This document shows, in pieces, positions 9,284 through 18,085 of a stretch of 64,000 bases of DNA (position 1 is its first letter; every line of letters begins with the position of its first letter). The notes under the pieces are model-generated. The model was not told the origin of the DNA and made no database searches. It saw nothing but the letters and a program-made list of their open reading frames with translations. Made by a program: the position numbers and the translations under genes. The DNA is from Bacteriovoracaceae bacterium (GTDB taxonomy: Bacteria; Bdellovibrionota; Bacteriovoracia; Bacteriovoracales; Bacteriovoracaceae): contig JAMPXB010000011.1 in assembly GCA_023701435.1 (NCBI GenBank), forward strand, positions 1 through 64,000. Direction: 5' to 3'.

Positions 9284-9313
9284 GTTTCACCTCATTCCTT
9301 CCGATAGTGAAAC
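9284..9313. repeat. inverted repeat upstream of the Gly-rich protein gene
   Basis: GTTTCAC (9284-9290) and GTGAAAC (9307-9313), a 7-bp stem with a 16-nt loop in the 180-nt region between divergent genes. It could be an operator or simply a hairpin; no T-run follows. A GGGCCC palindrome lies shortly downstream. Confidence 0.4.
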
Positions 9314-9428
9314 GTCGTGGGCCCATGGTTTGGACTTTTTTGCCTAACATAGTCCCATTCTGATCAAGTGTTATCATGTTAATTAGAATTCTCCCCGGGT
9401 AGGGAGATCATTATTTGGGTAGGACACT

Positions 9429-11789
9429 ATGAATAAGATTATCCCTCTATTTTTGGGTCTGATGTTTCCTCTAGCGGGAGCATTGGCCGACACCTTCACG
9501 GACGAAGCAGTAGAGTTCTGCCGCTCCAAGGGTGGCTCTTACTCCATGAGTAGCATGGTGGAAGAAGGGGATAACTACTGCCGGCAAGTGACCTGCCGAA
9601 AAACCAACTCCGATAAATATGAATTAAAAGACGGGGACAAAGGACCTGAGGCCAACGTTGAAGCCACTAAGCGGGTTTGTATTAAAAAGTCAGTGGTGGA
9701 TGGAAACTTTGATACCAGCGGTGCAGGTAATTCTGCAGGATCTACATCGGGCTCAACTTCCGGTTCTGGTTCTACTTCTGGTTCAGGCTCAACTTCTGGA
9801 TCTACTTCTGGTTCTGGTTCTACTTCAGGCTCGGGATCAACTTCTAGTTCTGGTTCTGGTTCTACATCGGGCTCAACTTCGGGTTCTGGATCAACTTCTG
9901 GTGCGGGTTCTACTTCAGGCTCGGGATCTACTTCTGGTTCTGGTAATGGTTCAGGTAATGGCGACGCCTATTACTGTGAAGAATTGGAAGGCGAAGGGCG
10001 CATCTTGCCTGGCAGCCTTTGTTATAACGAATGTAAGCCAAAACGTGATTGGAAAACTCTTTGGACGCAAAAGAAATCGGGTTTTGAAAGAAAGTCATGT
10101 GTTGAATGTTTATTGAGATATCCTGGTGTTTATAAAGTTAAGCGCGAATACCTTCCAGTTGATAAAGACGGTAAAGTCATCGGGGATGTCAGCGTTGACC
10201 TTGGAAAAGGCGTGACTGTTAAAACCGGAGTGATCATTTGTAAGGACAGTAAGGGCAATATCGTTAATGTAAATGGTACTTCTTGTCCGACTGGAACAAC
10301 GATCGTGACTGGCGGTGCTGGTAGCGGCGGCGGAACTCTGGTTGTCGGTGGCGGTATCGTCGGCGGAGCAGTGGGTGGAGCTGTTGGTGGAAACGGCAAC
10401 GGTAATGGTAATGGCGGTGCTGGTGGAGGCATCAGTGTCGGCGGATCTATCGGTGGAGGAGTTCAACTTCCTTCTTACTGTCACTCTTCAAAACAAAAAG
10501 ATATCGATAAATGTAATGAATGGATGCAAGCGAATAAGCGCTTCCTTTGTTCATCAAGCGGTAACCCATCACTTTGTATGGGTGGCGAATACAATGAGAT
10601 CATGGGTCGTTATGACACCCAAAACTGTGTGAATTGTCAGGCGGGTGGTCGTCAACAAAGTACTCTTTCCGGTATTGCTGAAATCGTGGGTGCTATTGCC
10701 CCACCGCTGGCGCACTTTGGTGCGGCCTATGTTGGTGCTAAAGCTTACGAGCGCTCAAATGAAGCATGGGCAGGTGCTGCGACTGCAGGATTTGAACAGT
10801 GTCGTTTGAATCAGGCCAACTATCTTCAATACCTTTCATCTAACGAGCTTCCTGGATTAACTCCAGCTCAGCAGTCACAGATGAATTGTAATGGTTTCCA
10901 ATTAAGCGGTTATGCTGGCCTTCAAAATCCGGGCCTTAATGGTTACTACGGTGCTGGTTATACTCCAGGCTTTATGGGCGGTATGATGGGTCCTTATGGT
11001 GGTTATAATCCATACGGCGGCGGCGGTTATGTCGGTGGAGCAGTTGGTGGTGCAGTCGGCGGATACGTTGGTGGCATGGCCGGCGGTTACCCAGGCGGAT
11101 ATGCTGGTGGTATGGTCGGTGGAATGACTGGCGGTTACCCAGGTGGATATGCTGGCGGTATGGTCGGTGGATATGTGAACGGAATTTCTATCGCAGGTGG
11201 CATAAATGGTGGCGGTTACCCTGGCGGATATGTAGCTGGTGGTTATGTCGGTGGTATGACTGGCGGATATGCTGGTGGTTACCCAGGCGGATATGCAGCA
11301 GGCGGTTACGTCGGTGGCATGAACGGCGGATACGCTGGTGGTATGAACGGTGGTTATGCAGGTGGATACCCAGGTGGATATGCTGGCGGTATGGTCAACG
11401 GCATTTCAATCGCGGGTGGATATAATGGTGGATATGCTGGTGGTATGAACGGCGGTTATGCAGCTGGCGGCTACCCAGGCGGATATACTGGTGGTTATAT
11501 GGCCGGCGGTCAAGTTGGTGGTGGCTATGCTGGAGGATACGCCGGTGGTTATGCTGGCGGCGGTTATGCAGCTGGCGGCTATGGCGGTGGTTATGGTGAT
11601 CTTGGTAACAGCCAACAAGCAGCTAACTATGACCGAATGATGCAACAACAAGGTACTTCTTACCAAATGGGTATGGGAGGACTTGGTGGTGGCTATACTG
11701 GGTATAACTCAGCAAGTATGTATCCTTCCAATGTGGGCTTCGGTCTTAGCGGACAAATCGGATTTGGCGGAGGCTTCGGGATGCAATAA
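9429..11789 (+). CDS. large secreted Ser/Gly- and Gly/Tyr-repeat protein
   Basis: 786-residue exported protein. Order: signal peptide (about 1-20, ending GALA); a Cys-containing domain (21-97); a Ser/Gly/Thr linker of TSGSGS-type units (about 99-177); a second Cys-bearing domain (180-290); a Gly/Val stretch (about 295-345); a third, more ordinary segment with several Cys (346-480); then about 210 residues of GGY, GGYPGGY and GGM repeats (about 515-725); and a Gly/Met-rich tail. Composition suggests a self-assembling surface or fibre-like protein, perhaps an adhesin; that is inference. It stands alone with a terminator behind it. Repeats keep the protein sequence while third codon positions vary. 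Confidence 0.8.
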   Translation: MNKIIPLFLGLMFPLAGALADTFTDEAVEFCRSKGGSYSMSSMVEEGDNYCRQVTCRKTNSDKYELKDGDKGPEANVEATKRVCIKKSVVDGNFDTSGAGNSAGSTSGSTSGSGSTSGSGSTSGSTSGSGSTSGSGSTSSSGSGSTSGSTSGSGSTSGAGSTSGSGSTSGSGNGSGNGDAYYCEELEGEGRILPGSLCYNECKPKRDWKTLWTQKKSGFERKSCVECLLRYPGVYKVKREYLPVDKDGKVIGDVSVDLGKGVTVKTGVIICKDSKGNIVNVNGTSCPTGTTIVTGGAGSGGGTLVVGGGIVGGAVGGAVGGNGNGNGNGGAGGGISVGGSIGGGVQLPSYCHSSKQKDIDKCNEWMQANKRFLCSSSGNPSLCMGGEYNEIMGRYDTQNCVNCQAGGRQQSTLSGIAEIVGAIAPPLAHFGAAYVGAKAYERSNEAWAGAATAGFEQCRLNQANYLQYLSSNELPGLTPAQQSQMNCNGFQLSGYAGLQNPGLNGYYGAGYTPGFMGGMMGPYGGYNPYGGGGYVGGAVGGAVGGYVGGMAGGYPGGYAGGMVGGMTGGYPGGYAGGMVGGYVNGISIAGGINGGGYPGGYVAGGYVGGMTGGYAGGYPGGYAAGGYVGGMNGGYAGGMNGGYAGGYPGGYAGGMVNGISIAGGYNGGYAGGMNGGYAAGGYPGGYTGGYMAGGQVGGGYAGGYAGGYAGGGYAAGGYGGGYGDLGNSQQAANYDRMMQQQGTSYQMGMGGLGGGYTGYNSASMYPSNVGFGLSGQIGFGGGFGMQ
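9734..9960 (+). repeat. Ser-Gly-Thr coding repeat
   Basis: Tandem units of 6-18 nt encoding TSGS and SGSG motifs, within the Gly-rich protein gene. Units differ mostly at third positions (TCT, TCA, GGT, GGC, GGA). This is an in-frame coding repeat, not a CRISPR or intergenic repeat. Confidence 0.9.
10981..11610 (+). repeat. Gly-Tyr coding repeat ([14 protein letters not shown])
   Basis: Short in-frame repeats of about 12-36 nt encoding GGYAGG, GGYPGG, GGMVGG and similar. A longer unit is visible: the motif NGISIAGG appears twice (about 11176 and 11394), around 218 nt apart, each followed by GGY repeats, so at least one segmental duplication occurred. Confidence 0.85.
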
Positions 11790-11820
11790 TTATTTATACG
11801 AAGTTTTACGTGTGAAAATA

Positions 11821-11848
11821 AAAAAGGGAGCTTACGCTCCCTTTTTTT
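11821..11848. terminator. bidirectional rho-independent terminator
   Basis: GGGAGC (11826-11831) pairs with GCTCCC (11836-11841) around TTAC, flanked by an A-run before and a T-run after. It can serve both the Gly-rich protein gene and the convergent gene at 11850-12269. Confidence 0.85.
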
Positions 11849-11849
11849 A

Positions 11850-12269
11850 TTAGGCTTTGTTGTGAACGAGAGTTTTAATCTCATGTCGAAAGACGACTTC
11901 GATTTTATCATCTACGACTTTTTCTACGATACCAGGACCAAACTTAACGTGATCGATAATATCACCTTCATGGAACTTTCCATCAATGGCGTAAGGAGTA
12001 GATTTCTTCTTCGTGCTGGACATCTTCTCCATCCATAAATCAGAAACCGAAACGACCTTTGACGGAGCAGAGGACGTTTTTTTAGTCCGGGTCTTATTGA
12101 CCTTAGATGAATTAGACGGATCCTTATATGACTGCATCGTTTTGCAGGTGTTGCATTTTACCTTAGCAATATGCTTAGAATCTTTCATCGCAACGATGGT
12201 ATGACCAAGGTTTAGTTTACATTTTGTGCAATATGAAAGCACATCCTTGCCTACCGTTAACTGGGACAT
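11850..12269 (-). CDS. zinc-ribbon protein with a C-terminal beta-barrel-like domain
   Basis: 139 residues. An N-terminal zinc ribbon has Cys pairs CTKC and CNTC (about residues 14-17 and 39-42). A basic, Lys/Ser-rich linker (about 46-72) follows. The C-terminal 45 residues contain FHEGDIIDHVKFGPGIVEKV, a pattern like the small SH3/CarD-type or UvrD C-terminal beta domain. That pattern suggests binding to nucleic acid or RNA polymerase, but this is a fold-level inference. It is divergent from uvrC; a perfect TATAAT lies on the minus strand at 12317-12322. Confidence 0.7.
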   Translation of the reverse strand: MSQLTVGKDVLSYCTKCKLNLGHTIVAMKDSKHIAKVKCNTCKTMQSYKDPSNSSKVNKTRTKKTSSAPSKVVSVSDLWMEKMSSTKKKSTPYAIDGKFHEGDIIDHVKFGPGIVEKVVDDKIEVVFRHEIKTLVHNKA

Positions 12270-12360
12270 ATATTTCCTTTTGATTTAGAATCAGAGAGAG
12301 TGAAGACAACCTATTTATTATAGCTCATTGCATGTCGTAACGTAAAGTGAACTCCTTTAT

Positions 12361-14235
12361 ATGAACAAGACTGAAGAATTACTTGAGAAAGCTAACTCCC
12401 TGCCACAGCAGCCGGGTTGCTACTTGATGAAAGATAAAAATGGCCGAGTAATTTATGTGGGTAAGGCCAAAAAACTGAAATCGCGAGTAACCACTTATTT
12501 TAATAAGTCAGCGAAGGGTTACAAGACCGGTTATATGGTCAGTCATGTTGTTCATTTTGATTTTATCATTACCCGTTCTGACGCCGAGTCCTTTGTTTTG
12601 GAAAATAACCTGATCAAAGAGCATTCGCCCAAATACAATATCCGACTGCGAGATGACAAATCTTATCCTTATCTTCAGGTTAACTGGAACGAGCCTTTTC
12701 CCCGCCTGGAGTACATCCGTCGCCCTAAAAAGGGCAAGGGCAAAGAGCTGTATGGGCCTTACCCTCCCGGCTCCAATATTTCCATGATTATGCGCGTACT
12801 GACCAAGTCCTTTGCTCTCAGGGACTGCAGTTTAAGTGAATTTAAGACGAGGAAGACGCCCTGTCTCTTGCATCAGATGAGGCAATGTAGTGCCCCCTGT
12901 GTCGGTCTTCGCAGCAAAGAGGAATATGAAACTGATCTGCAGAATGCTTTGAACTTTTTCCAGGGGCCGATCAAAGCGAAAAGAACCTTGAATCGTCTTC
13001 AGGAAAAAATGCTTGAGTATGCCGAAGGCGAAGAATTTGAAATGGCGGCGATCATTCGTGATCACATCCAGCTTCTCGATGATTTTTTACAAAAGAGCTA
13101 TGACCAGAAAGTGGAAAGCATTCAAAGTGAAAAGAACATCGATATCTGGTCTTATTGGAATGGTGATGAAGAAGTTGATATCTCGCTTTATATGATCCGC
13201 TCTGGTCTCCTCTTGGGACAAAAGAACTTTAATTTTGTTAAAGGTGAGCTGATCGAAGAACTAAAGGATGAAATTCTTCAGAAGATTGTTCAGTACTATT
13301 CAGATCCGGAAGAAATCAATCCGGACATTGTCGTGATGGATTTTGAAGAGGAAGAAATTAAGGATGTCAGCATTGCTCTTAATACCTATGGAGAGATGAA
13401 GGTGTTAGGACAATCCAAAAAATTCTTACCTTTAATTGAGATGTGCCGGAAACACGCAGAAGAGTCTCAGCGGATCCGTATTGCCAATGCCGACAGTGTT
13501 TACATGGGACTTCATAAATTGAAGGATCTCCTCTCGATGAAAGAGCGGCCCCGAATTCTGGAATGTTATGATGTGGCGATATGGCAGGGCTCTTCTCCAA
13601 CCGCATCTCAGATTGTCTTTGAAGAAGGTAAACCCAACAAAAAGAAATACCGTTATTACCATCTGGAAACACGCCCGGAAGGCAACAACGACTTTGCTAT
13701 GATGAGAGAAGTGATTACCCGTCGTCTTGATAACGGAGACCTGCCGGATGTTTTGGTGGTGGACGGAGGAGTCGCACAGGTTAATACCGTGATGGCCGTT
13801 TTAAAGGAACTGAGTGTTGAATTGTGTGTGGTGGGAATCGCCAAAAGTCGTGAACTGTCAGGAGATTTTCGGGCCACTGAAATTGACCGCTCTGAAGAGC
13901 GCTTAATCATCCCTGGACGGGCCAATCCTTATATTTTAAGTAAATGTCCTCCGCTGTTTAAAATTATTGTTTCCATGCGAGATGAGGCCCATCGCTTTTC
14001 ACGAAAACTCCATCATAAGGCCGAATCAAAAAGAGTGCTGGCGACCTGGCTTGATGATGTAAAAGGGCTAGGGAAAGAAACTAAAAAGAAAATTCTTACT
14101 AGTCTTTCCATGACCAAGTCGGAATTAAAGGCCTATACGGTGAACGATCTCATGAATTATTTTGGAATAAAAAATCCTCAAGCAAAGGCGTTGTGGACGC
14201 ATCTGCATGAGGATTCAGATTTGGACGTGGATTAG
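12361..14235 (+). CDS. uvrC: excinuclease ABC subunit C (UvrC)
   Basis: Makes both incisions in nucleotide excision repair with UvrB. Domains in order: GIY-YIG nuclease at the N-terminus (GCYLMKDKNGRVIYVGKAKK, about 19-38); a Cys cluster (CLLHQMRQCSAPCVG, about 168-182); UVR motif that binds UvrB (about 215-245, EGEEFEMAAIIRDHIQ); RNase H-like second nuclease (VLVVDGGVAQVN, about 465); and C-terminal HhH pair (DDVKGLGKETKKKIL, about 565). The length of 624 is normal. The ATG has only a poor ribosome binding site. The stop interlocks with the convergent small gene (TTAG). Confidence 0.95.
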   Translation: MNKTEELLEKANSLPQQPGCYLMKDKNGRVIYVGKAKKLKSRVTTYFNKSAKGYKTGYMVSHVVHFDFIITRSDAESFVLENNLIKEHSPKYNIRLRDDKSYPYLQVNWNEPFPRLEYIRRPKKGKGKELYGPYPPGSNISMIMRVLTKSFALRDCSLSEFKTRKTPCLLHQMRQCSAPCVGLRSKEEYETDLQNALNFFQGPIKAKRTLNRLQEKMLEYAEGEEFEMAAIIRDHIQLLDDFLQKSYDQKVESIQSEKNIDIWSYWNGDEEVDISLYMIRSGLLLGQKNFNFVKGELIEELKDEILQKIVQYYSDPEEINPDIVVMDFEEEEIKDVSIALNTYGEMKVLGQSKKFLPLIEMCRKHAEESQRIRIANADSVYMGLHKLKDLLSMKERPRILECYDVAIWQGSSPTASQIVFEEGKPNKKKYRYYHLETRPEGNNDFAMMREVITRRLDNGDLPDVLVVDGGVAQVNTVMAVLKELSVELCVVGIAKSRELSGDFRATEIDRSEERLIIPGRANPYILSKCPPLFKIIVSMRDEAHRFSRKLHHKAESKRVLATWLDDVKGLGKETKKKILTSLSMTKSELKAYTVNDLMNYFGIKNPQAKALWTHLHEDSDLDVD

Positions 14236-14441
14236 TTCAGAATATGGATTACCCGGCGGTTACCACAGCCGCAGTCCATACAGCGGGCAGTTTCCTGGAC
14301 CAGAAGATTTTTGTAATCCGGCATATGAGATAGAAGAAGCTTTGAACCGCAGACTTTGCATTCATCAATGGTTTTTTTAACTTGTTCGGCCCCACCAAAA
14401 TATTCTTCAAAACTTTCAAATTTAAAATCAACATCATTCAT
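14232..14441 (-). CDS. small putative zinc-binding protein (69 aa)
   Basis: Two Cys pairs, CKVC (about residues 29-32) and CMDCGCG (about 53-59), make a short treble-clef or ribbon-type zinc site likely. The N-terminal part is acidic. A good ribosome binding site (GAGGAG) precedes the ATG. Cytoplasmic; family not recognised. It converges with uvrC and shares 4 nt with its stop codon. Confidence 0.6.
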   Translation of the reverse strand: MNDVDFKFESFEEYFGGAEQVKKTIDECKVCGSKLLLSHMPDYKNLLVQETARCMDCGCGNRRVIHILN

Positions 14442-14544
14442 ATATTTCTCCTCACTTACCTCAATCTTTTCGGCGTAAAGGATTTGTGAGTTTAAAAGAT
14501 TTTATCGCTAGGAAAGAAGGGCCAGTTCATGTTAGAAAAAGAGT

Positions 14545-15387
14545 ATGGATGGTCTTTTTAAGCAAAAATTATTGAGTCTGCGGAACCCTCAAAGTCCCAA
14601 GACTTTTGGAGAGGCCTTATTGGGTGATGTCTCCTGGCTTAAGAAAGCCCCTCAGAGAGTGGCCGTGGCGAAGGCCCCTGCCAAAGAAGTCTTCTCAGAA
14701 AAAGTCCAAGTCATTGAGTCTCTGGAGCGCTTTGCTCATGAGAAGACGAGCGAGTTAAAGACCAACATTCTAAAGGTTGAAGGCGGAGAAATTCATCTGC
14801 GGACTGAGCCGGGCTGGGATGATCTCAAGCAGTTTGATTCTGCTGAAAAACTGACTTCCCACTTAAAACTTGATCCACATCTTCTTCACATTGTCTTGCA
14901 GGGGAAGCGGCCTAATGAAGTTAAGGCGCTATTTGTCTCGGAAACTTTCCGTCCTTGGCAAGAAGTTGCCCCTGAACTTAAAAGCGGACTGATTAATGAG
15001 TTGCTGGCAGGTTTTCCCTTAAAGACCGCCGAACTCTTTGAGCGCATGATCCGCGCCATGAAACTAACGCCAGAGGAAGTGATTATTTTTCCGGTAGAAG
15101 GTAATGATGGCAGTGATTTTGCCTCGGATGTTATGGAAGTGGCCGCTTTCTATCGCCCTGAAGTTATTATCACTTTGGGGGCCAAGGCCACCCAAAAAGT
15201 ACTTAAGAGTAATGATCGGTTATCCCTGGTTCATGGCCAGTTTTTTAACCGCCGGATGGGGGAACAGGATAATTTTCAAGTAGTACCGCTCTTTCACCCA
15301 AGTATCATTGAAACCAATCAAAACATGAAAAAAACTGCCTGGGCCGACATGCAGAAAATCATGAAGCATCTCAAAAAACTCCCGTAA
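14545..15387 (+). CDS. uracil-DNA-glycosylase-fold protein with altered motifs
   Basis: 280 residues. The C-terminal part (about 130-278) follows the order of family 4/5-type uracil-DNA glycosylases: a strand where the GEAPG motif should be (ALFVSETFRPWQEVA), helix ELFERMIRAMKLTPEEV, the strand pair YRPEVIITLGAKATQKVL, and a final HPS motif (VVPLFHPSI) followed by KTAWADMQKIMKHL. The usual catalytic first motif and the four iron-sulfur Cys are missing: the protein contains no Cys at all. The N-terminal 120 residues are unrecognised. It may be an inactive or retargeted DNA-binding relative. The ATG lies after a weak GAAAAAGAG. Confidence 0.65.
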   Translation: MDGLFKQKLLSLRNPQSPKTFGEALLGDVSWLKKAPQRVAVAKAPAKEVFSEKVQVIESLERFAHEKTSELKTNILKVEGGEIHLRTEPGWDDLKQFDSAEKLTSHLKLDPHLLHIVLQGKRPNEVKALFVSETFRPWQEVAPELKSGLINELLAGFPLKTAELFERMIRAMKLTPEEVIIFPVEGNDGSDFASDVMEVAAFYRPEVIITLGAKATQKVLKSNDRLSLVHGQFFNRRMGEQDNFQVVPLFHPSIIETNQNMKKTAWADMQKIMKHLKKLP

Positions 15388-15450
15388 ATTTCCTGAATTG
15401 TGGTTAAATAATGGAGACTTTAATTTTAATTTCCAAGGATAAGGGAATTA

Positions 15451-16587
15451 ATGCTCAAAACAGGATGTTTCGTTCTCATTGCTCTTATGGCAGTGCCGTT
15501 AAAGGCCGCTGTCCCTGAGGTCAAAGTTCTGATCGCGAAATCACTTAAAAAAGTTATTGTAGAGGGGATTGATCTTCAAAAGACCATCCATACTCAAAAC
15601 AAATCCCAGCAGTATCGCGGGCGCAAGTCTATTTCCTTCGACTGCCGACCTAGTCAGCGGGCCCGCTTCTTTCCTAAAACACCTCTTTTAGTGGCTTCTT
15701 TAAGTTCACCAACAGGACTCATCTCTTGGGGTCAACACAAATATAAGGGCGAATTACAGCTGCTGACTAACCCGGGGAAGGAGAGTTGTGATCTGGTCAA
15801 CCTCGTTCCGATGGAAGCCTACCTCACGACCTTGCTCTCTAAGGAAATGAACGGCACCTGGCCGGTAGAAGCTCTTAAGGCGCAAGCGGTAGCGGCCCGA
15901 ACCTATGCTTATGAGCGCATCAGGAAAGGCCAGCAAGTCGATGATGAGAAACTCTATCATCTGGAGTCTTCAGAAAAAGATCAGGTTTCCGGGACATTCA
16001 AAGACATAACGACCAACACCATGAGGGCCGCCAGAGAAACACACGGCGAGATCCTGGTGGGACCTTCCGGAAGAATTGCACCAGTCTTTTTTCACTCAAA
16101 ATGTGGCGGCAAAACTCTTCGCCCGGACCAGGTTTGGGGCGGTGTAGAAGAGGGCTATCGTTCGGTCAATTGCACTTTTTGCAGCAAGACCGGCATGAAA
16201 GACTGGCAACACCGCATGAAAGGCGAGAAGTTAACGAGCATGGTTGATCGAGTCTTAAAACGCTATTACGCTGACCAAACGGTGGGAACTGATATAAAGT
16301 TAATGCCAGACTCAACAGAGAATTCGGAACTCAGGCTTTACGTAGGTGATCGTCTCCATATCATTAAAAAATCTTACTTACGAAATCTGGCAGGACGAGA
16401 ACTTCTGCCTTCCAATAATTTTGTGATGACAATGAATAACAGAGAAGTGCATGTTGAAGGTCAGGGCTATGGACACGGAGTCGGACTTTGTCAGCTAGGG
16501 GCGCTGGAGCTTGCTAAGCGTGGCTATACATATCGACAGATTCTGTCCCATTATTTTCCTCGTCACAAAATGAAAAAAGCTTATTGA
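15451..16587 (+). CDS. SpoIID/LytB-type lytic transglycosylase, secreted
   Basis: A signal peptide (about 1-19) precedes a SpoIID domain. The catalytic Glu132 is in LLSKEMNGTWPVEALKAQAV, followed by the family signature QAVAARTYAYERI. HSKCGGKTLRPDQVWGG and NCTFC carry Cys that may bind zinc as in some SpoIID structures. The C-terminal GYGHGVGLCQLGALELAKRG with YRQILSHYFP is also diagnostic. SpoIID cleaves glycan strands that have lost their stem peptides. The next gene encodes the amidase that makes such strands; only 2 nt separate them. A start of AAGGATAAGGG before the ATG supports 15451. Confidence 0.88.
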   Translation: MLKTGCFVLIALMAVPLKAAVPEVKVLIAKSLKKVIVEGIDLQKTIHTQNKSQQYRGRKSISFDCRPSQRARFFPKTPLLVASLSSPTGLISWGQHKYKGELQLLTNPGKESCDLVNLVPMEAYLTTLLSKEMNGTWPVEALKAQAVAARTYAYERIRKGQQVDDEKLYHLESSEKDQVSGTFKDITTNTMRAARETHGEILVGPSGRIAPVFFHSKCGGKTLRPDQVWGGVEEGYRSVNCTFCSKTGMKDWQHRMKGEKLTSMVDRVLKRYYADQTVGTDIKLMPDSTENSELRLYVGDRLHIIKKSYLRNLAGRELLPSNNFVMTMNNREVHVEGQGYGHGVGLCQLGALELAKRGYTYRQILSHYFPRHKMKKAY

Positions 16588-16589
16588 TC

Positions 16590-17312
16590 ATGCATAAATT
16601 TATTTTTCTTTTCATCTTTTTAAGTCTTCCTACCTTTGCCAAGGTGGTTCTTATTGATCCTGGGCACGGAGGAGAAGAGGTCGGAGCCGTGGGGCATCTC
16701 GATGAAAAGAAGCGCCGTAAAGTTTATGAAAAGGATCTCTCTCTTCGCTTATCAAAAAAGATCAAAGACGAATTAAGTAAAAGTACTTCAGCTTATTTAA
16801 CCCGAAGCTTAGACCGCACAGTGACTTTGCAAGAGCGCGCTGACCTGGCGGATTTGGTAAAAGCTGATTTGTTTCTTTCCATCCATTTTAACTCTTCTCC
16901 TAATTCTCAAAGCCATGGCTTTGAACTTTATTATCTTGATAACAATTCCAATGTCGCCGCCAACAAAGTGGAACGTGCAGAAAACTTAAATCTGCAAGGG
17001 GAAGAACTTATCGTGAATCAAATTCTGGTGGATCTGGTGGTTCAGCAAACGGTAACCCACTCCAAGCAGTTGGCAGGGGCCGTGCATGAACATGTCAGAC
17101 CAGTGATCAAACGCCACAAAATTGATGATCGGGGGATTAAGCCAGGGCTCTTCTATGTACTGGCACTTTCAAAGCGTCCCGGTCTATTGGTGGAAGTGGG
17201 TTTTGTCTCAAATCCCAAAGAGCTTAAGAAAGTTCAGGAAGAAAAATTTCTAAATGACATGGCCCGCGGTATTTCTTCCGGAGTACTGGCCTTTATTAAG
17301 GCCCAAAAATAA
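16590..17312 (+). CDS. N-acetylmuramoyl-L-alanine amidase (Amidase_3, AmiC-like), secreted
   Basis: Removes stem peptides from peptidoglycan. Signal peptide MHKFIFLFIFLSLPTFA, then a zinc amidase: first His in VVLIDPGHGGEE, Glu in KVYEKDLSLRLSK, second His in LFLSIHFNSSP and catalytic Glu in GLLVEVGFVSNP. No SPOR, LysM or AMIN domain. I use the ATG at 16590; a TTG at 16584 in the same frame would overlap the upstream stop. It follows the SpoIID-type gene immediately and is ended by a clear hairpin. Confidence 0.88.
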   Translation: MHKFIFLFIFLSLPTFAKVVLIDPGHGGEEVGAVGHLDEKKRRKVYEKDLSLRLSKKIKDELSKSTSAYLTRSLDRTVTLQERADLADLVKADLFLSIHFNSSPNSQSHGFELYYLDNNSNVAANKVERAENLNLQGEELIVNQILVDLVVQQTVTHSKQLAGAVHEHVRPVIKRHKIDDRGIKPGLFYVLALSKRPGLLVEVGFVSNPKELKKVQEEKFLNDMARGISSGVLAFIKAQK

Positions 17313-17313
17313 A

Positions 17314-17340
17314 AAACCCACATACACGATGTGGGTTTGA
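17314..17340. terminator. bidirectional terminator
   Basis: AAACCCACA (17314-17322) pairs with TGTGGGTTT (17330-17338), immediately after the amidase stop. On the minus strand the A-run in 17309-17316 gives a T-run, so it also fits the convergent lipoprotein gene at 17368-17928. Confidence 0.75.
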
Positions 17341-17367
17341 TTGATTCTTTTAAAATTCAAATTTAAA

Positions 17368-17928
17368 TTATAAGCACAGTGGAGAAGGGAACGGTGTACC
17401 TTGTGAAGTACCGCCATCCATCCATCTGAATTCAGCCGTCGCTCCACCTGGGAACATTACGGTTGCCGCTGTCATCGGTTTAAAGCTACAGCGTGAATAA
17501 GATCCGACCTTAATGCCCAGAAGCTGACCCTGCCCATTGGCCGCAAAAGAGCGCGGACACATGTAACCCACGAAGAGGGGTGGTTGACCAGTTGCCTGAC
17601 CTGCCATGACCGCTACGTCACCATAGGAAGTCACACCCACATAAACATCGCCGGCCGGTATGACCGTGGGAAATTGAGTGAGAGGAATTTGAATGGTCAC
17701 GCGCTGGTTGGTATAACCACTGGTACTTCGGCAAGGATTTTGATTGATCACATCAGTGACTTTCAAATTGTTATAGGTATAGGGTGAAGTTAAGTTGGTC
17801 GAATAGGGCGATCCATAGGGATTAGCAAAATCCCAGGAACTTTTCTTTCCTGACTCGTTTTCCTTACCACAGGCAAGCAGCATGGTTAAGAGTGCGAGGT
17901 GTATGAGCCCTAGAGCTAATGATTTCAT
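17368..17928 (-). CDS. lipoprotein, hypothetical (186 aa)
   Basis: Signal with lipobox LTMLLAC (Cys20) marks a lipid-anchored periplasmic or outer-membrane protein. The mature part begins with a Ser/Tyr/Asn-rich segment (NPYGSPYSTNLTSPYTYNN) and continues as a beta-rich domain with four Cys (about residues 66, 124, 147 and 185) that may pair. No family recognised. The ribosome binding site lies in the loop of a short hairpin (17931-17948). Confidence 0.7.
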   Translation of the reverse strand: MKSLALGLIHLALLTMLLACGKENESGKKSSWDFANPYGSPYSTNLTSPYTYNNLKVTDVINQNPCRSTSGYTNQRVTIQIPLTQFPTVIPAGDVYVGVTSYGDVAVMAGQATGQPPLFVGYMCPRSFAANGQGQLLGIKVGSYSRCSFKPMTAATVMFPGGATAEFRWMDGGTSQGTPFPSPLCL

Positions 17929-17930
17929 GA

Positions 17931-17948
17931 TAAGACTCCTTAGTCTTA
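17931..17948 (-). promoter_or_regulatory. hairpin presenting the ribosome binding site of the lipoprotein gene
   Basis: Arms TAAGACT (17931-17937) and AGTCTTA (17942-17948) enclose the four-base loop CCTT, which reads AAGG on the minus strand; this is the Shine-Dalgarno of the gene starting at 17928. A second hairpin AAGTCCC/GGGACTT lies about 25 nt further upstream. Confidence 0.5.
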
Positions 17949-18085
17949 GACGATTCTCGTCTCCTATCGTCGCAAGTCCCCCGGGACTTTAGTCTTTTTT
18001 TAGTAGCAGTCGAATTTAGTCAGTTGCAGTTGAACAAACTGCCTAGTTTTAAGAGTTTAGAATTGGCTTATGATTAATCTATTAT

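Noticed and set aside
9734-9960. Regular short repeats resembling a CRISPR or tandem DNA repeat
   Set aside because: They are in-frame coding repeats of 6-18 nt with no spacers and no cas genes nearby.
9658-11666. Long alternative frames on both strands within the Gly-rich gene
   Set aside because: They result from low-complexity repeats; the main frame has the signal peptide, ribosome binding site and ordered domains.
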